Shown: in pieces, positions 56,847-64,000 of the stretch
Numbering within the stretch: position 1 is the stretch's first letter
Layout of the letters: every line of letters starts with the position of its first letter
Assembly (NCBI RefSeq): GCF_003628555.1
Contig: NZ_CP021731.1
Location: forward strand, 3,534,001-3,598,000
Direction: 5' to 3'
DNA: 64,000 bases
Source of the DNA: Azoarcus sp. DN11
Lineage (GTDB): Bacteria > Pseudomonadota > Gammaproteobacteria > Burkholderiales > Rhodocyclaceae
The notes under the pieces: generated by a model
Database searches by the model: none
What the model saw: only the letters and a program-made list of their open reading frames with translations
Told to the model about the DNA's origin: nothing
Program-made: the position numbers and the translations under genes

Positions 56847-56982
56847 CCGGGGCTAAAGTCCCGGCCTGCCTGCGCGGCGCCTCCCGCTCCAGAAGCCGGC
56901 CTTCCGGCGCCGCAGCAGCGTCTTTCTGCAGTTACCCCCTCCACTGGTTTCATCCATCTGCGCCCCGTCGCGCCCTCTCACC

Positions 56983-58242
56983 ATGCAATTATCGGAGCTC
57001 AAGTCTCTCCACGTCAGCGAGCTGCTGGAAATGGCGGTCGCCAACGAAATCGAAGGCGCCAACCGCCTGCGCAAGCAGGAACTGGTCTTCGCCCTGCTCA
57101 AGAACCGGGCCAAGAAAGGCGAACCCATCTATGGTGACGGCGCGCTCGAAGTGCTCCCCGACGGATTCGGCTTCCTGCGCTCGCCGGACATTTCCTACCT
57201 GGCGGGAACCGACGACATCTACGTCTCGCCGTCGCAGATCCGGCGCTTCAACCTGCACACCGGCGACACCATCGAGGGCGAGATCCGCACACCGAAGGAC
57301 GGCGAACGCTATTTCGCACTGGTGAAGCTTGACCGGATCAACGGCCAGGCGCCCGAGGCATGCAAGCACAAGATCCTCTTCGAGAACCTCACTCCGCTTC
57401 ACCCGAATGAGTGCCTCAAACTCGAGCGCGACATCCGCGGCGAAGAAAACGTCACCAGCCGCATCATCGACATGATCGCGCCGATCGGCAAAGGACAGCG
57501 CGGTTTGCTGGTGGCACCGCCGAAGAGCGGCAAGACGGTGATGCTTCAACACATCGCCCACGCGATCGTTGCCAATCATCCGGACGTGGTCGTAATCGTG
57601 CTGCTGATCGATGAGCGCCCCGAGGAAGTGACCGAAATGCAACGCTCGGTCAAAGGCGAAGTCGTCGCTTCGACCTTCGACGAGCCGGCATCGCGCCACG
57701 TGCAGGTCGCCGAAATGGTGATCGAGAAGGCCAAGCGCCTGACGGAGCACAAGAAGGACGTCGTGATCCTGCTCGACTCTCTCACCCGCCTCGCACGCGC
57801 CTACAACACGGTGGTACCGGCGTCCGGCAAGGTGCTGACCGGTGGTGTTGACGCCAATGCCCTGCAGAAACCGAAGCGCTTCTTCGGTGCAGCGCGGAAC
57901 ATCGAGGAAGGCGGATCGCTCACCATCATCGCCACCGCGCTGATCGACACCGGCAGCCGGATGGACGACGTGATCTACGAGGAGTTCAAGGGCACCGGCA
58001 ACATGGAGCTGCATCTCGACCGTCGCATGGCCGAGAAGCGCGTCTATCCGGCCATCAACGTGAACCGCTCCGGCACCCGCCGCGAGGAACTCTTGATGAA
58101 AGCGGACGTGCTGCAAAAAGTCTGGGTGCTGCGCAAGCTGCTCTATGGCATGGACGACATCGACGCGATGGAATTCCTGCTCGACAAGGTCAAGGCCACG
58201 AAGAGCAACGCGGAATTCTTCGACGCCATGCGCCGCGGTTGA
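56983..58242 (+). CDS. rho: Transcription termination factor Rho
   Basis: Hexameric RNA helicase. 419 residues: N-terminal helical domain, RNA-binding cold-shock-like domain ([16 protein letters not shown]), Walker A in APPKSGKT (178-185), Walker [17 protein letters not shown] and Q/R loops. Complete. Starts 136 bases after trxA and ends at a strong terminator. Confidence 0.98.
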   Translation: MQLSELKSLHVSELLEMAVANEIEGANRLRKQELVFALLKNRAKKGEPIYGDGALEVLPDGFGFLRSPDISYLAGTDDIYVSPSQIRRFNLHTGDTIEGEIRTPKDGERYFALVKLDRINGQAPEACKHKILFENLTPLHPNECLKLERDIRGEENVTSRIIDMIAPIGKGQRGLLVAPPKSGKTVMLQHIAHAIVANHPDVVVIVLLIDERPEEVTEMQRSVKGEVVASTFDEPASRHVQVAEMVIEKAKRLTEHKKDVVILLDSLTRLARAYNTVVPASGKVLTGGVDANALQKPKRFFGAARNIEEGGSLTIIATALIDTGSRMDDVIYEEFKGTGNMELHLDRRMAEKRVYPAINVNRSGTRREELLMKADVLQKVWVLRKLLYGMDDIDAMEFLLDKVKATKSNAEFFDAMRRG

Positions 58243-58257
58243 CCGGGAACACCACTC

Positions 58258-58290
58258 GCAAAAACGCCACCTCGAGGGTGGCGTTTTTGC
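58258..58290. terminator. Bidirectional terminator between rho and the dehydrogenase gene
   Basis: GCAAAAACGCCACC, 5-base loop, GGTGGCGTTTTTGC: a 14-bp perfect stem with T5 on both strands, so it can end rho from the left and the 3-hydroxybutyryl-CoA dehydrogenase from the right. Confidence 0.88.
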
Positions 58291-58337
58291 GTCTACGACC
58301 GGGGAACCGGACTGCGCAGAATCCGGTTCCGGCAAGC

Positions 58338-59189
58338 TTACTTGTAGTCGTAGAACCCCTTGCCGGCCTTGCGGCCCAGGTAACCCGCTTCCACCATTTC
58401 GACAAGCAGCGGCGCCGGACGGTACTTCGGATCCTTGAATCCCTCGAAGAGGACCTGCATCACCGCCAGTTCGACATCGAGGCCGATCATGTCGGCGAGC
58501 GCCAGCGGCCCGATCGGATGGTTGCAGCCGAGTTTCATCGCCTCGTCGATCTCGGCTGCCGTCGCGAGCCCCTCTCCCAGCGCGAAGATCGCTTCGTTGA
58601 TCATTGGGCACAGCAGCCGGTTCACGACAAAGCCCGGGCTGTTGCGTACCTGCACCGGCGTCTTGCCGACCGCCTTGGCAACTGCCTCGACGGCCGCATA
58701 GGTCGCTTCCGATGTCTGAAGACCGCGAATCAGCTCGACGAGCGCCATCATCGGCACCGGGTTGAAGAAATGCATGCCGACCACCTTGTCCGCACGCTTC
58801 GTCGATGCGGCGAGCTTGGTAATCGAAATCGACGACGTGTTCGAGGCAAGCACTGCGTCGGCTTTCATGGCCGCATCGAGCTGGGCAAAGATCTTGAGCT
58901 TCAGCTCAAGGTTCTCGGTCGCCGCCTCGATCACGAGATCGCAGTCGGCAAGCGCGGCGACGTCGGTCGCCGTCGCGATTCGCGCCACCGTCTCCGCCTT
59001 CTGCGCCTCCGTCATCTTGTCCTTCTTGATCAGGCGATCAAGGCTCCCGCTCAGGGTTGCCAGACCACGCTGCACGGCCGCCTCAGCCACGTCCATCATC
59101 ACCACATGGAATCCCGCCACGGCAAACGCCTGGGTGATGCCGTTTCCCATTGTGCCGGCGCCAACTACGCCGATCTTCTTCAAATCCAT
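58338..59189 (-). CDS. hbd: 3-hydroxybutyryl-CoA dehydrogenase
   Basis: NAD(P)-dependent interconversion of 3-hydroxyacyl-CoA and acetoacetyl-CoA, in fatty acid, aromatic or PHB-related metabolism. 283 residues. Rossmann GAGTMG at 10-15, HFFNPVPMM with the catalytic His, and a C-terminal dimer domain ([16 protein letters not shown]). ATG 59189 follows GGGAGCGGGA. Stands alone between rho and the tRNA cluster. Confidence 0.93.
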   Translation of the reverse strand: MDLKKIGVVGAGTMGNGITQAFAVAGFHVVMMDVAEAAVQRGLATLSGSLDRLIKKDKMTEAQKAETVARIATATDVAALADCDLVIEAATENLELKLKIFAQLDAAMKADAVLASNTSSISITKLAASTKRADKVVGMHFFNPVPMMALVELIRGLQTSEATYAAVEAVAKAVGKTPVQVRNSPGFVVNRLLCPMINEAIFALGEGLATAAEIDEAMKLGCNHPIGPLALADMIGLDVELAVMQVLFEGFKDPKYRPAPLLVEMVEAGYLGRKAGKGFYDYK

Positions 59190-59378
59190 CGATTCCCGCT
59201 CCCTTGGTAAGCAACGCGGCAGCCCTGATCCGACAGGGACCATACTGATGCGTATGTATCGAATATAACGTAATGTGCAAATGCGGCGCCAGTCCGTGCG
59301 AAGTAAAGCCGCGGCAATGCTTACAGGGTCGAATGCGGAACATCCGGTACGAAGGGCTCGTTTCCGGACGCAAGGACG

Positions 59379-59406
59379 AAAAAAATGGGAGCCCGGAGGC
59401 TCCCAT
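59379..59406 (-). terminator. Terminator of the tRNA cluster
   Basis: TGGGAGCC-CGGA-GGCTCCCA with seven T residues following on the minus strand. It lies just past the last tRNA-Asp. Confidence 0.88.
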
Positions 59407-59416
59407 TCTTCTTTAT

Positions 59417-59493
59417 TGGCGGAGTGGACGGGACTCGAACCCGCGACCCCCGGCGTGACAGGCCGGTATTCTAACCAACTGAACTACCACTCC
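59417..59493 (-). tRNA. tRNA-Asp (GTC), copy 1
   Basis: 77 bases including encoded CCA. Acceptor GGAGTGG/CCACTCC, discriminator G, anticodon loop with GTC, T-loop GTTCGAGTC. Identical to the copy at 59826-59902. Confidence 0.97.
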
Positions 59494-59558
59494 GCGCCAA
59501 CCAGTGTCCGGCATGGTCCTGCCGGCTCGCAAGTCGTCGTTCTACGCCTTGCTTCATG

Positions 59559-59634
59559 TGGCGTCCCCACGGGGATTCGAACCCCGGTTATCGCCGTGAA
59601 AGGGCGGTGTCCTAGGCCTCTAGACGATGGGGAC
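59559..59634 (-). tRNA. tRNA-Glu (TTC), copy 1
   Basis: 76 bases with CCA. Acceptor GTCCCCA/TGGGGAC, anticodon TTC in CCCTTTCACG. Identical to copy 2. Confidence 0.97.
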
Positions 59635-59655
59635 AACGTCTTTTTGTTGCTTCGT

Positions 59656-59731
<76 letters not shown>

Positions 59732-59744
59732 AACAGAGCTGCGC

Positions 59745-59773
59745 ATTTTAGCTTCTGGCGCTACCAACCGCAA
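59745..59773 (-). promoter_or_regulatory. Promoter of the downstream tRNA triad
   Basis: TTGCGG, 17-base spacer, TAAAAT, then a GC-rich discriminator (GCGCAG) of the kind found at stringently controlled stable-RNA genes. A 6-bp hairpin (59801-59818) between the triads may partly end upstream transcripts. Confidence 0.68.
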
Positions 59774-59825
59774 GCACTTTACTACATTTACTTAAATCTT
59801 CGCAGATACTCGTCTGCGTTGTTAC

Positions 59826-59902
59826 TGGCGGAGTGGACGGGACTCGAACCCGCGACCCCCGGCGTGACAGGCCGGTATTCTAACCAACTGAACTACCACT
59901 CC
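59826..59902 (-). tRNA. tRNA-Asp (GTC), copy 2
   Basis: 77 bases, identical to copy 1. Confidence 0.97.
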
Positions 59903-59973
59903 ACACTAACCCGTACCCGGCCCTACCGACCGGAATGCGATTCGTCATCATGATTCGACGCCTCGCGACATAC

Positions 59974-60049
59974 TGGCGTCCCCACGGGGATTCGAACCCC
60001 GGTTATCGCCGTGAAAGGGCGGTGTCCTAGGCCTCTAGACGATGGGGAC
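59974..60049 (-). tRNA. tRNA-Glu (TTC), copy 2
   Basis: 76 bases, identical to copy 1. Confidence 0.97.
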
Positions 60050-60066
60050 TGCATCGTTCTTTCGAC

Positions 60067-60142
<76 letters not shown>

Positions 60143-60160
60143 GACGGCGAAAGAGCGCGC

Positions 60161-60189
60161 ATTATAGGGTGACGCCCCAACCCTGTAAA
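60161..60189 (-). promoter_or_regulatory. Strong promoter of the upstream tRNA triad
   Basis: TTTACA, 17-base spacer, perfect TATAAT, then GCGCGC discriminator (minus strand 60189-60155). Ends 18 bases ahead of tRNA-Ala. Confidence 0.85.
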
Positions 60190-60213
60190 CCAGGATTCGC
60201 CGTTTTTTTGCTT

Positions 60214-61620
60214 TCAAAGCACTTTCCCGGGATTCATCAGCCCGCGCGGATCGAAGACAGCCTTCACAGCCCTCATCAGCTCGAGCTCGATATCCGATTT
60301 GTAGCGGGCATTCTCGTCGCGTTTCAACCGACCCAACCCGTGCTCGGCTGAAATCGACCCCCGCAGGGACGCAACCAGGTCGTGTACGACCCGATTGACC
60401 TCCTCCGTGCGCGAGATGAACGCCACGTTGTCGAGCACGCCGGGTTTCGACAGGTTGTAGTGGAGGTTGCCATCGCCGATGTGGCCGAAGGCGACGATGC
60501 GCACGTCCGGCCACCGCGCAGTCAATTCGGCGTGTGCTCGTTCCAGGAACTCCGGAATGCGGCTCACGGGCACCGAGATATCGTGCTTGATGCTGACGCC
60601 TTCGATCTTCTGCGCTTCGGAGATGTTCTCGCGCAACGCCCACAATGCCGCCGCCTGCGCCACACTGGTTGCGACGGCGGCGTCAGTCACCAGTCCGGCG
60701 TCCAGCGCAGCCGCGACGGCGCTTTCGAGCATCGCATCCAGCGCTTGCGCGTCGAGGGTATCGGTGAGTTCGAGCAGGACACACCAGGCATGGTCGCCCG
60801 CCAACGGTGAGCGCGAGCCGGGAATATGACGCAGCACCAGTTTGAACGCAGTGCGGCCGACGATCTCGAACGCCGTCACGCGCTCGCCGCAACGTTCCCG
60901 CAGGAAGCCGAGAAGCTCCACAGCGGCTCCGGGGTGCGGCACGGCAAGCCAGGCGGTGGCACGGGCACGCGGGCGCGGGAACAGCTTGAGCACCGCCGCC
61001 GTGACGATTCCGAGCGTGCCTTCGGCGCCAATGAAAAGCTGCTTGAGATCGTACCCTGTATTGTCCTTGCGCAGCGCGCGCAGACCATCCCAGATTCTGC
61101 CGTCGGGCAGCACGACCTCCACGCCGAGAACCAGATCGCGCATGTTGCCGTAGCGCAAGACATGGACGCCACCAGCGTTGGTCGACAGGTTGCCACCGAC
61201 GAGACAACTGCCCTCCGACGCCAGCGACAGGGGAAACAGGCGGCTCTCCCCCTCGGCGGCTTGCTGGACCGAGGCAAGAGTACAACCGGCTTCGGCGACG
61301 AGCGCGTTGTTTGCAACGTCGACGCTGCGGATGCGATGCATCCGTGACAGGTTGACGACCACGGAACGGCCATCCGGCAGGGGCGTGGCGCCTCCGCACA
61401 GGCCGGTGTTGCCGCCTTGCGGCACCATCGGGACGTTCGCCGCCGCGCAGGCTCGCACGACGGCAGCAACCTGCCGGGTGTCGGCGGGCTTGACGACCGC
61501 AAGCGCGCTCCCGACATAACGCCCGCGCCAGTCCGCGAGATGGGGCGCCATTGCCGCGGCATCGCTCAGTACATGCGACGGACCCACGGCCACAGAGAGG
61601 GCTTCTACGAGCTCGATCAC
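60214..61620 (-). CDS. FAD-linked 2-hydroxyacid oxidase/dehydrogenase (GlcD/D2HGDH-like)
   Basis: 468 residues. FAD-binding (PCMH) domain with PMVPQGGNTGLCGGATP and GSCLVGGNLSTNAGG; C-terminal domain with AFGHIGDGNLHYN and SAEHGLGRLK. Such enzymes oxidise D-lactate, glycolate or D-2-hydroxyglutarate; which one cannot be told. Start is GTG at 61620, overlapping the patatin gene stop as GTGA. Confidence 0.9.
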   Translation of the reverse strand: MIELVEALSVAVGPSHVLSDAAAMAPHLADWRGRYVGSALAVVKPADTRQVAAVVRACAAANVPMVPQGGNTGLCGGATPLPDGRSVVVNLSRMHRIRSVDVANNALVAEAGCTLASVQQAAEGESRLFPLSLASEGSCLVGGNLSTNAGGVHVLRYGNMRDLVLGVEVVLPDGRIWDGLRALRKDNTGYDLKQLFIGAEGTLGIVTAAVLKLFPRPRARATAWLAVPHPGAAVELLGFLRERCGERVTAFEIVGRTAFKLVLRHIPGSRSPLAGDHAWCVLLELTDTLDAQALDAMLESAVAAALDAGLVTDAAVATSVAQAAALWALRENISEAQKIEGVSIKHDISVPVSRIPEFLERAHAELTARWPDVRIVAFGHIGDGNLHYNLSKPGVLDNVAFISRTEEVNRVVHDLVASLRGSISAEHGLGRLKRDENARYKSDIELELMRAVKAVFDPRGLMNPGKVL

Positions 61621-62585
61621 GCGGATTGGTCGGCAGACGTGCGGCCCAGCGCATGGCGCAAGGCGGGCAGCATGTTGGTGACCGCGGCCTCGCCTTCCGC
61701 GATGGCCTCTCGGGCGCGGTGAAAATCCATCGTGCCGATATGACCGAGCCGTGGCGAGATCTGCACGTCGGCAGGCTCACCCGCCATTCGGCTGCGCGCG
61801 ATGCGCACCTGCATGATGTTGATGCTGGAAGTCAGCACGGTCATCAGGGAAGGCAACGCGGCTTCAGCCGCCGCCGGGGGAGCCCCGCGCCCAACGCCGT
61901 TGCCCGTTGTGCTCATCGAGATACCGAGGCGAGCGAAGAGCCGCTCCGTCCAACCCTCGCTCGTCTCTTCTTCCTCCGCGGGCGTGGGACGCCACGCCCT
62001 GCCGATCATGTCCGAGCCGAGATCGACGGCGATCACGATGTCCGCCCCCATCGCACGGCACAGCGACACCGGAACGGGGTTCACCAGTCCGCCATCAACC
62101 AGGAGACGCCCATCGCGCGAGATGGGCGTGAGCAGCCCCGGGTGCGCGATTGACGCACGCACCGCCTGAGAGACGCTGCCTTCGCGCAGCCACACCTCGC
62201 GGCCGGTCTCGAGTTCGGTCGCGACACAGGCAAAACGACGATCGAGCTGGGAAAAATCGCAGTCCACGAAGTTGCGCTCGAAGAACTGGATGAGCTTCTG
62301 CCCCTTGATGAGTCCGCCCCGCAGACTGACATCGAGAAGTGAGACGACGTCCTGCCACTTCAGTGCCTCAGCCCATTGGGTGAGCTTCTCAAGGTCGCCG
62401 GAGGCCATCGCGGCACCGACAAACGCCCCGATCGAACAACCGCAGATGATCTGCGGCTCGATGCCCTCGCGCGCCAGTGCGCGCAGTACGCCAAGGTGAG
62501 CCCAGCCGCGCGCCGCGCCGCTGCCCAGCGCCAATCCGATGACCGGGTCGGCCTTGTCGGATTTCGGCGGCATCGGCTCGAACAT
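61617..62585 (-). CDS. Patatin-like phospholipase (RssA-type)
   Basis: 322 residues. Oxyanion GSGAARG, nucleophile elbow GCSIG (Ser51), and the dyad Asp in LLVDGGLVNP. No signal peptide, so probably cytoplasmic. Resembles RssA/NTE-like proteins. Located between rimO and the FAD oxidase in one leftward unit. Confidence 0.92.
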   Translation of the reverse strand: MFEPMPPKSDKADPVIGLALGSGAARGWAHLGVLRALAREGIEPQIICGCSIGAFVGAAMASGDLEKLTQWAEALKWQDVVSLLDVSLRGGLIKGQKLIQFFERNFVDCDFSQLDRRFACVATELETGREVWLREGSVSQAVRASIAHPGLLTPISRDGRLLVDGGLVNPVPVSLCRAMGADIVIAVDLGSDMIGRAWRPTPAEEEETSEGWTERLFARLGISMSTTGNGVGRGAPPAAAEAALPSLMTVLTSSINIMQVRIARSRMAGEPADVQISPRLGHIGTMDFHRAREAIAEGEAAVTNMLPALRHALGRTSADQSA

Positions 62586-62597
62586 CGGCGGGTTCCG

Positions 62598-63929
62598 TCA
62601 GGCGAGCGGCTCGGCGTACAGGTCGTGCACGTCGCAATCGGTGATGCGCACGCGGGCGAATTCGCCGGGCACCAGGCCCTCGCCGTTCGGAATGATGACG
62701 AGGCCGTCGATCTCGGGAGCATCTCCCGGCGAACGGGCAATCGCGCTGTCCTCGTCGAGGTCGTCCACGAGGACCGTGATTTCACGATCGATCCAGCGTT
62801 CCAGCCGCTGGGTCGAGATGTCCTCCTGAAACTCCATCAGACGCATGCGGCGCTCCTCGCGGATCTCGTCCGGGACGGGATCCGCGAGCTGATTGGCTTC
62901 AGCCCCCTCGACGGGGGAGTATGCGAACGCGCCGACACGGTCGAGCCGGGCTTCTTCGAGGAACTGCAGCAGCAGTTCGAAGTCCTCGTCGGTCTCGCCG
63001 GGGAAGCCGGTGATGAAGGTCGAACGAATCGTCAGATCGGGACAGATGCTCCGCCACGCACGGACACGTTCAAGCACGTTCTCGGCGTTTGCCGGGCGCC
63101 GCATCGCCTTGAGGATACGCGGGCTGGCATGCTGGAACGGCACATCCAGATACGGCAGGATCTTGCCTTCCGCCATCAGCGGAATCAGCTCGTCCACGCT
63201 GGGGTACGGATACACATAATGCATGCGCACCCAGACGCCGAGTTCGCCGAGCGCCTTCGCCAGGTCGATCAGCTTCGTCTTGAGCGGCCGACCGTTCCAG
63301 AATCCCGTGCGGTACTTGGTATCGACGCCGTAGGCGCTGGTATCCTGCGAGATCACCAGAAGCTCCTTCACCCCCGAATCGACCAGCGCCTCGGCTTCGC
63401 GCATCACGTCGTGGATGGGCCGGGACACGAGGTCGCCGCGCATCGACGGGATGATGCAGAAGGAACAGCGGTGGTTGCAGCCTTCCGAGATCTTCAGGTA
63501 GGCGTAGTGATTCGGCGTGAGGCGGATGCCCTGCGGCGGCACGAGGTCGGTGAACGGGTCGTGCGGCTTGGGCAGATGCTGATGCACCGCCTTCATCACC
63601 GCATCGGTCGCATGCGGCCCGGTAACGGCAAGGACCTGCGGATGCGCGGCCAACACCACGTCGTCCTTGGCCCCGAGGCAGCCGGTGACGATGACCTTGC
63701 CGTTCTCGGCAAGCGCTTCGCCGATGGCATCGAGGGACTCCTCGACGGCAGCATCGATGAAGCCGCAGGTATTCACCACGACGATGTCCGCGTCGTCGTA
63801 ACTGCCGGAAATCTCGTACCCCTCGCCCCGCAGGCGCGTGAGGATGTGTTCGGAGTCGACGGTCGCCTTCGGGCATCCGAGGGAGACGAAACCGACTCGC
63901 GGTACGCCGGAGGTCTTGTGTTGGGTCAT
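62598..63929 (-). CDS. rimO: Ribosomal protein S12 methylthiotransferase RimO
   Basis: Radical SAM enzyme that methylthiolates Asp88-equivalent of S12. 443 residues. N-terminal cluster Cys19, 55 and 84; radical-[11 protein letters not shown] (Cys151, 155, 158); C-terminal TRAM domain. ATG 63929; the remaining 71 bases to the window end hold no gene that I can see. Confidence 0.97.
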   Translation of the reverse strand: MTQHKTSGVPRVGFVSLGCPKATVDSEHILTRLRGEGYEISGSYDDADIVVVNTCGFIDAAVEESLDAIGEALAENGKVIVTGCLGAKDDVVLAAHPQVLAVTGPHATDAVMKAVHQHLPKPHDPFTDLVPPQGIRLTPNHYAYLKISEGCNHRCSFCIIPSMRGDLVSRPIHDVMREAEALVDSGVKELLVISQDTSAYGVDTKYRTGFWNGRPLKTKLIDLAKALGELGVWVRMHYVYPYPSVDELIPLMAEGKILPYLDVPFQHASPRILKAMRRPANAENVLERVRAWRSICPDLTIRSTFITGFPGETDEDFELLLQFLEEARLDRVGAFAYSPVEGAEANQLADPVPDEIREERRMRLMEFQEDISTQRLERWIDREITVLVDDLDEDSAIARSPGDAPEIDGLVIIPNGEGLVPGEFARVRITDCDVHDLYAEPLA

Positions 63930-64000
63930 GCTCTGAGGGGGAGGTATTGCCCGGGGTCGAGGCGCCCCGGTCGAAATTTTACTTCTGGCTTGAGCGACCG

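Overview
The window is a stretch of core chromosome from a high-GC betaproteobacterium. Gene content and order (rlmE-ftsH-folP-glmM, greA-carB-carA-dapB, fur/recN/nadK/hrcA, grpE-dnaK-dnaJ, leuCDB-asd-fimV-truA-trpFBA-accD-folC-cvpA-purF, trxA-rho) resemble Rhodocyclales such as Azoarcus, Aromatoleum or Thauera. That placement is recalled from gene order, not from a search. No insertion sequence, prophage, integrase or CRISPR array was seen. No gene-free stretch exceeds 300 bases except the broken pst region.

Layout. 1-2160: phosphate uptake locus, with pstB running off the left edge, a collapsed pstC/pstA remnant, and an intact pstS behind a possible Pho box. 2172-8207: cell-wall precursor, folate and RNA/protein quality genes (glmM, folP, ftsH, rlmE; divergent yhbY; greA). 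8204-13605: pyrimidine/arginine precursor carAB and lysine dapB. The carAB promoter is followed at once by a terminator. 13640-18329: bamE, fur, recN, nadK, hrcA. 18360-25344: hemH, a small membrane protein, a Ser/Thr kinase with a cyclic-nucleotide-binding-like domain, then grpE-dnaK-dnaJ with sigma-32 type promoters. 25446-31309: cysS, a TPR protein coupled to an L,D-transpeptidase, two cyclophilins and lpxH. 31434-47803: a long leftward biosynthetic block (purF, cvpA, SPOR protein, folC, accD, trpABF, truA, an EcfT-like membrane protein, fimV, asd, leuBDC). 47901-51092: M48 lipoprotein protease, MFS transporter, aroC. 51213-55128: ilvBN with a valine-rich leader peptide and attenuator, then fadD. 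55335-59189: CBS protein, 7Fe ferredoxin, trxA, rho, 3-hydroxybutyryl-CoA dehydrogenase. 59379-60189: a tandemly duplicated tRNA Ala-Glu-Asp set. 60214-63929: FAD-linked oxidase, patatin-like protein, rimO.

Many neighbouring genes overlap by four bases (ATGA or GTGA), pointing to translational coupling: carB/greA, trpA/accD, truA with the membrane protein upstream, TPR/L,D-transpeptidase, MFS/M48, FAD oxidase with the patatin gene.

The points most worth a second look are the pstC-pstA collapse, the ilvBN leader-peptide attenuator, the carAB promoter-then-terminator layout, the duplicated tRNA triad with one promoter per copy, and the paired TPR and L,D-transpeptidase proteins. I did not find an obviously new multigene system. 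Most of the window is well-known housekeeping DNA.
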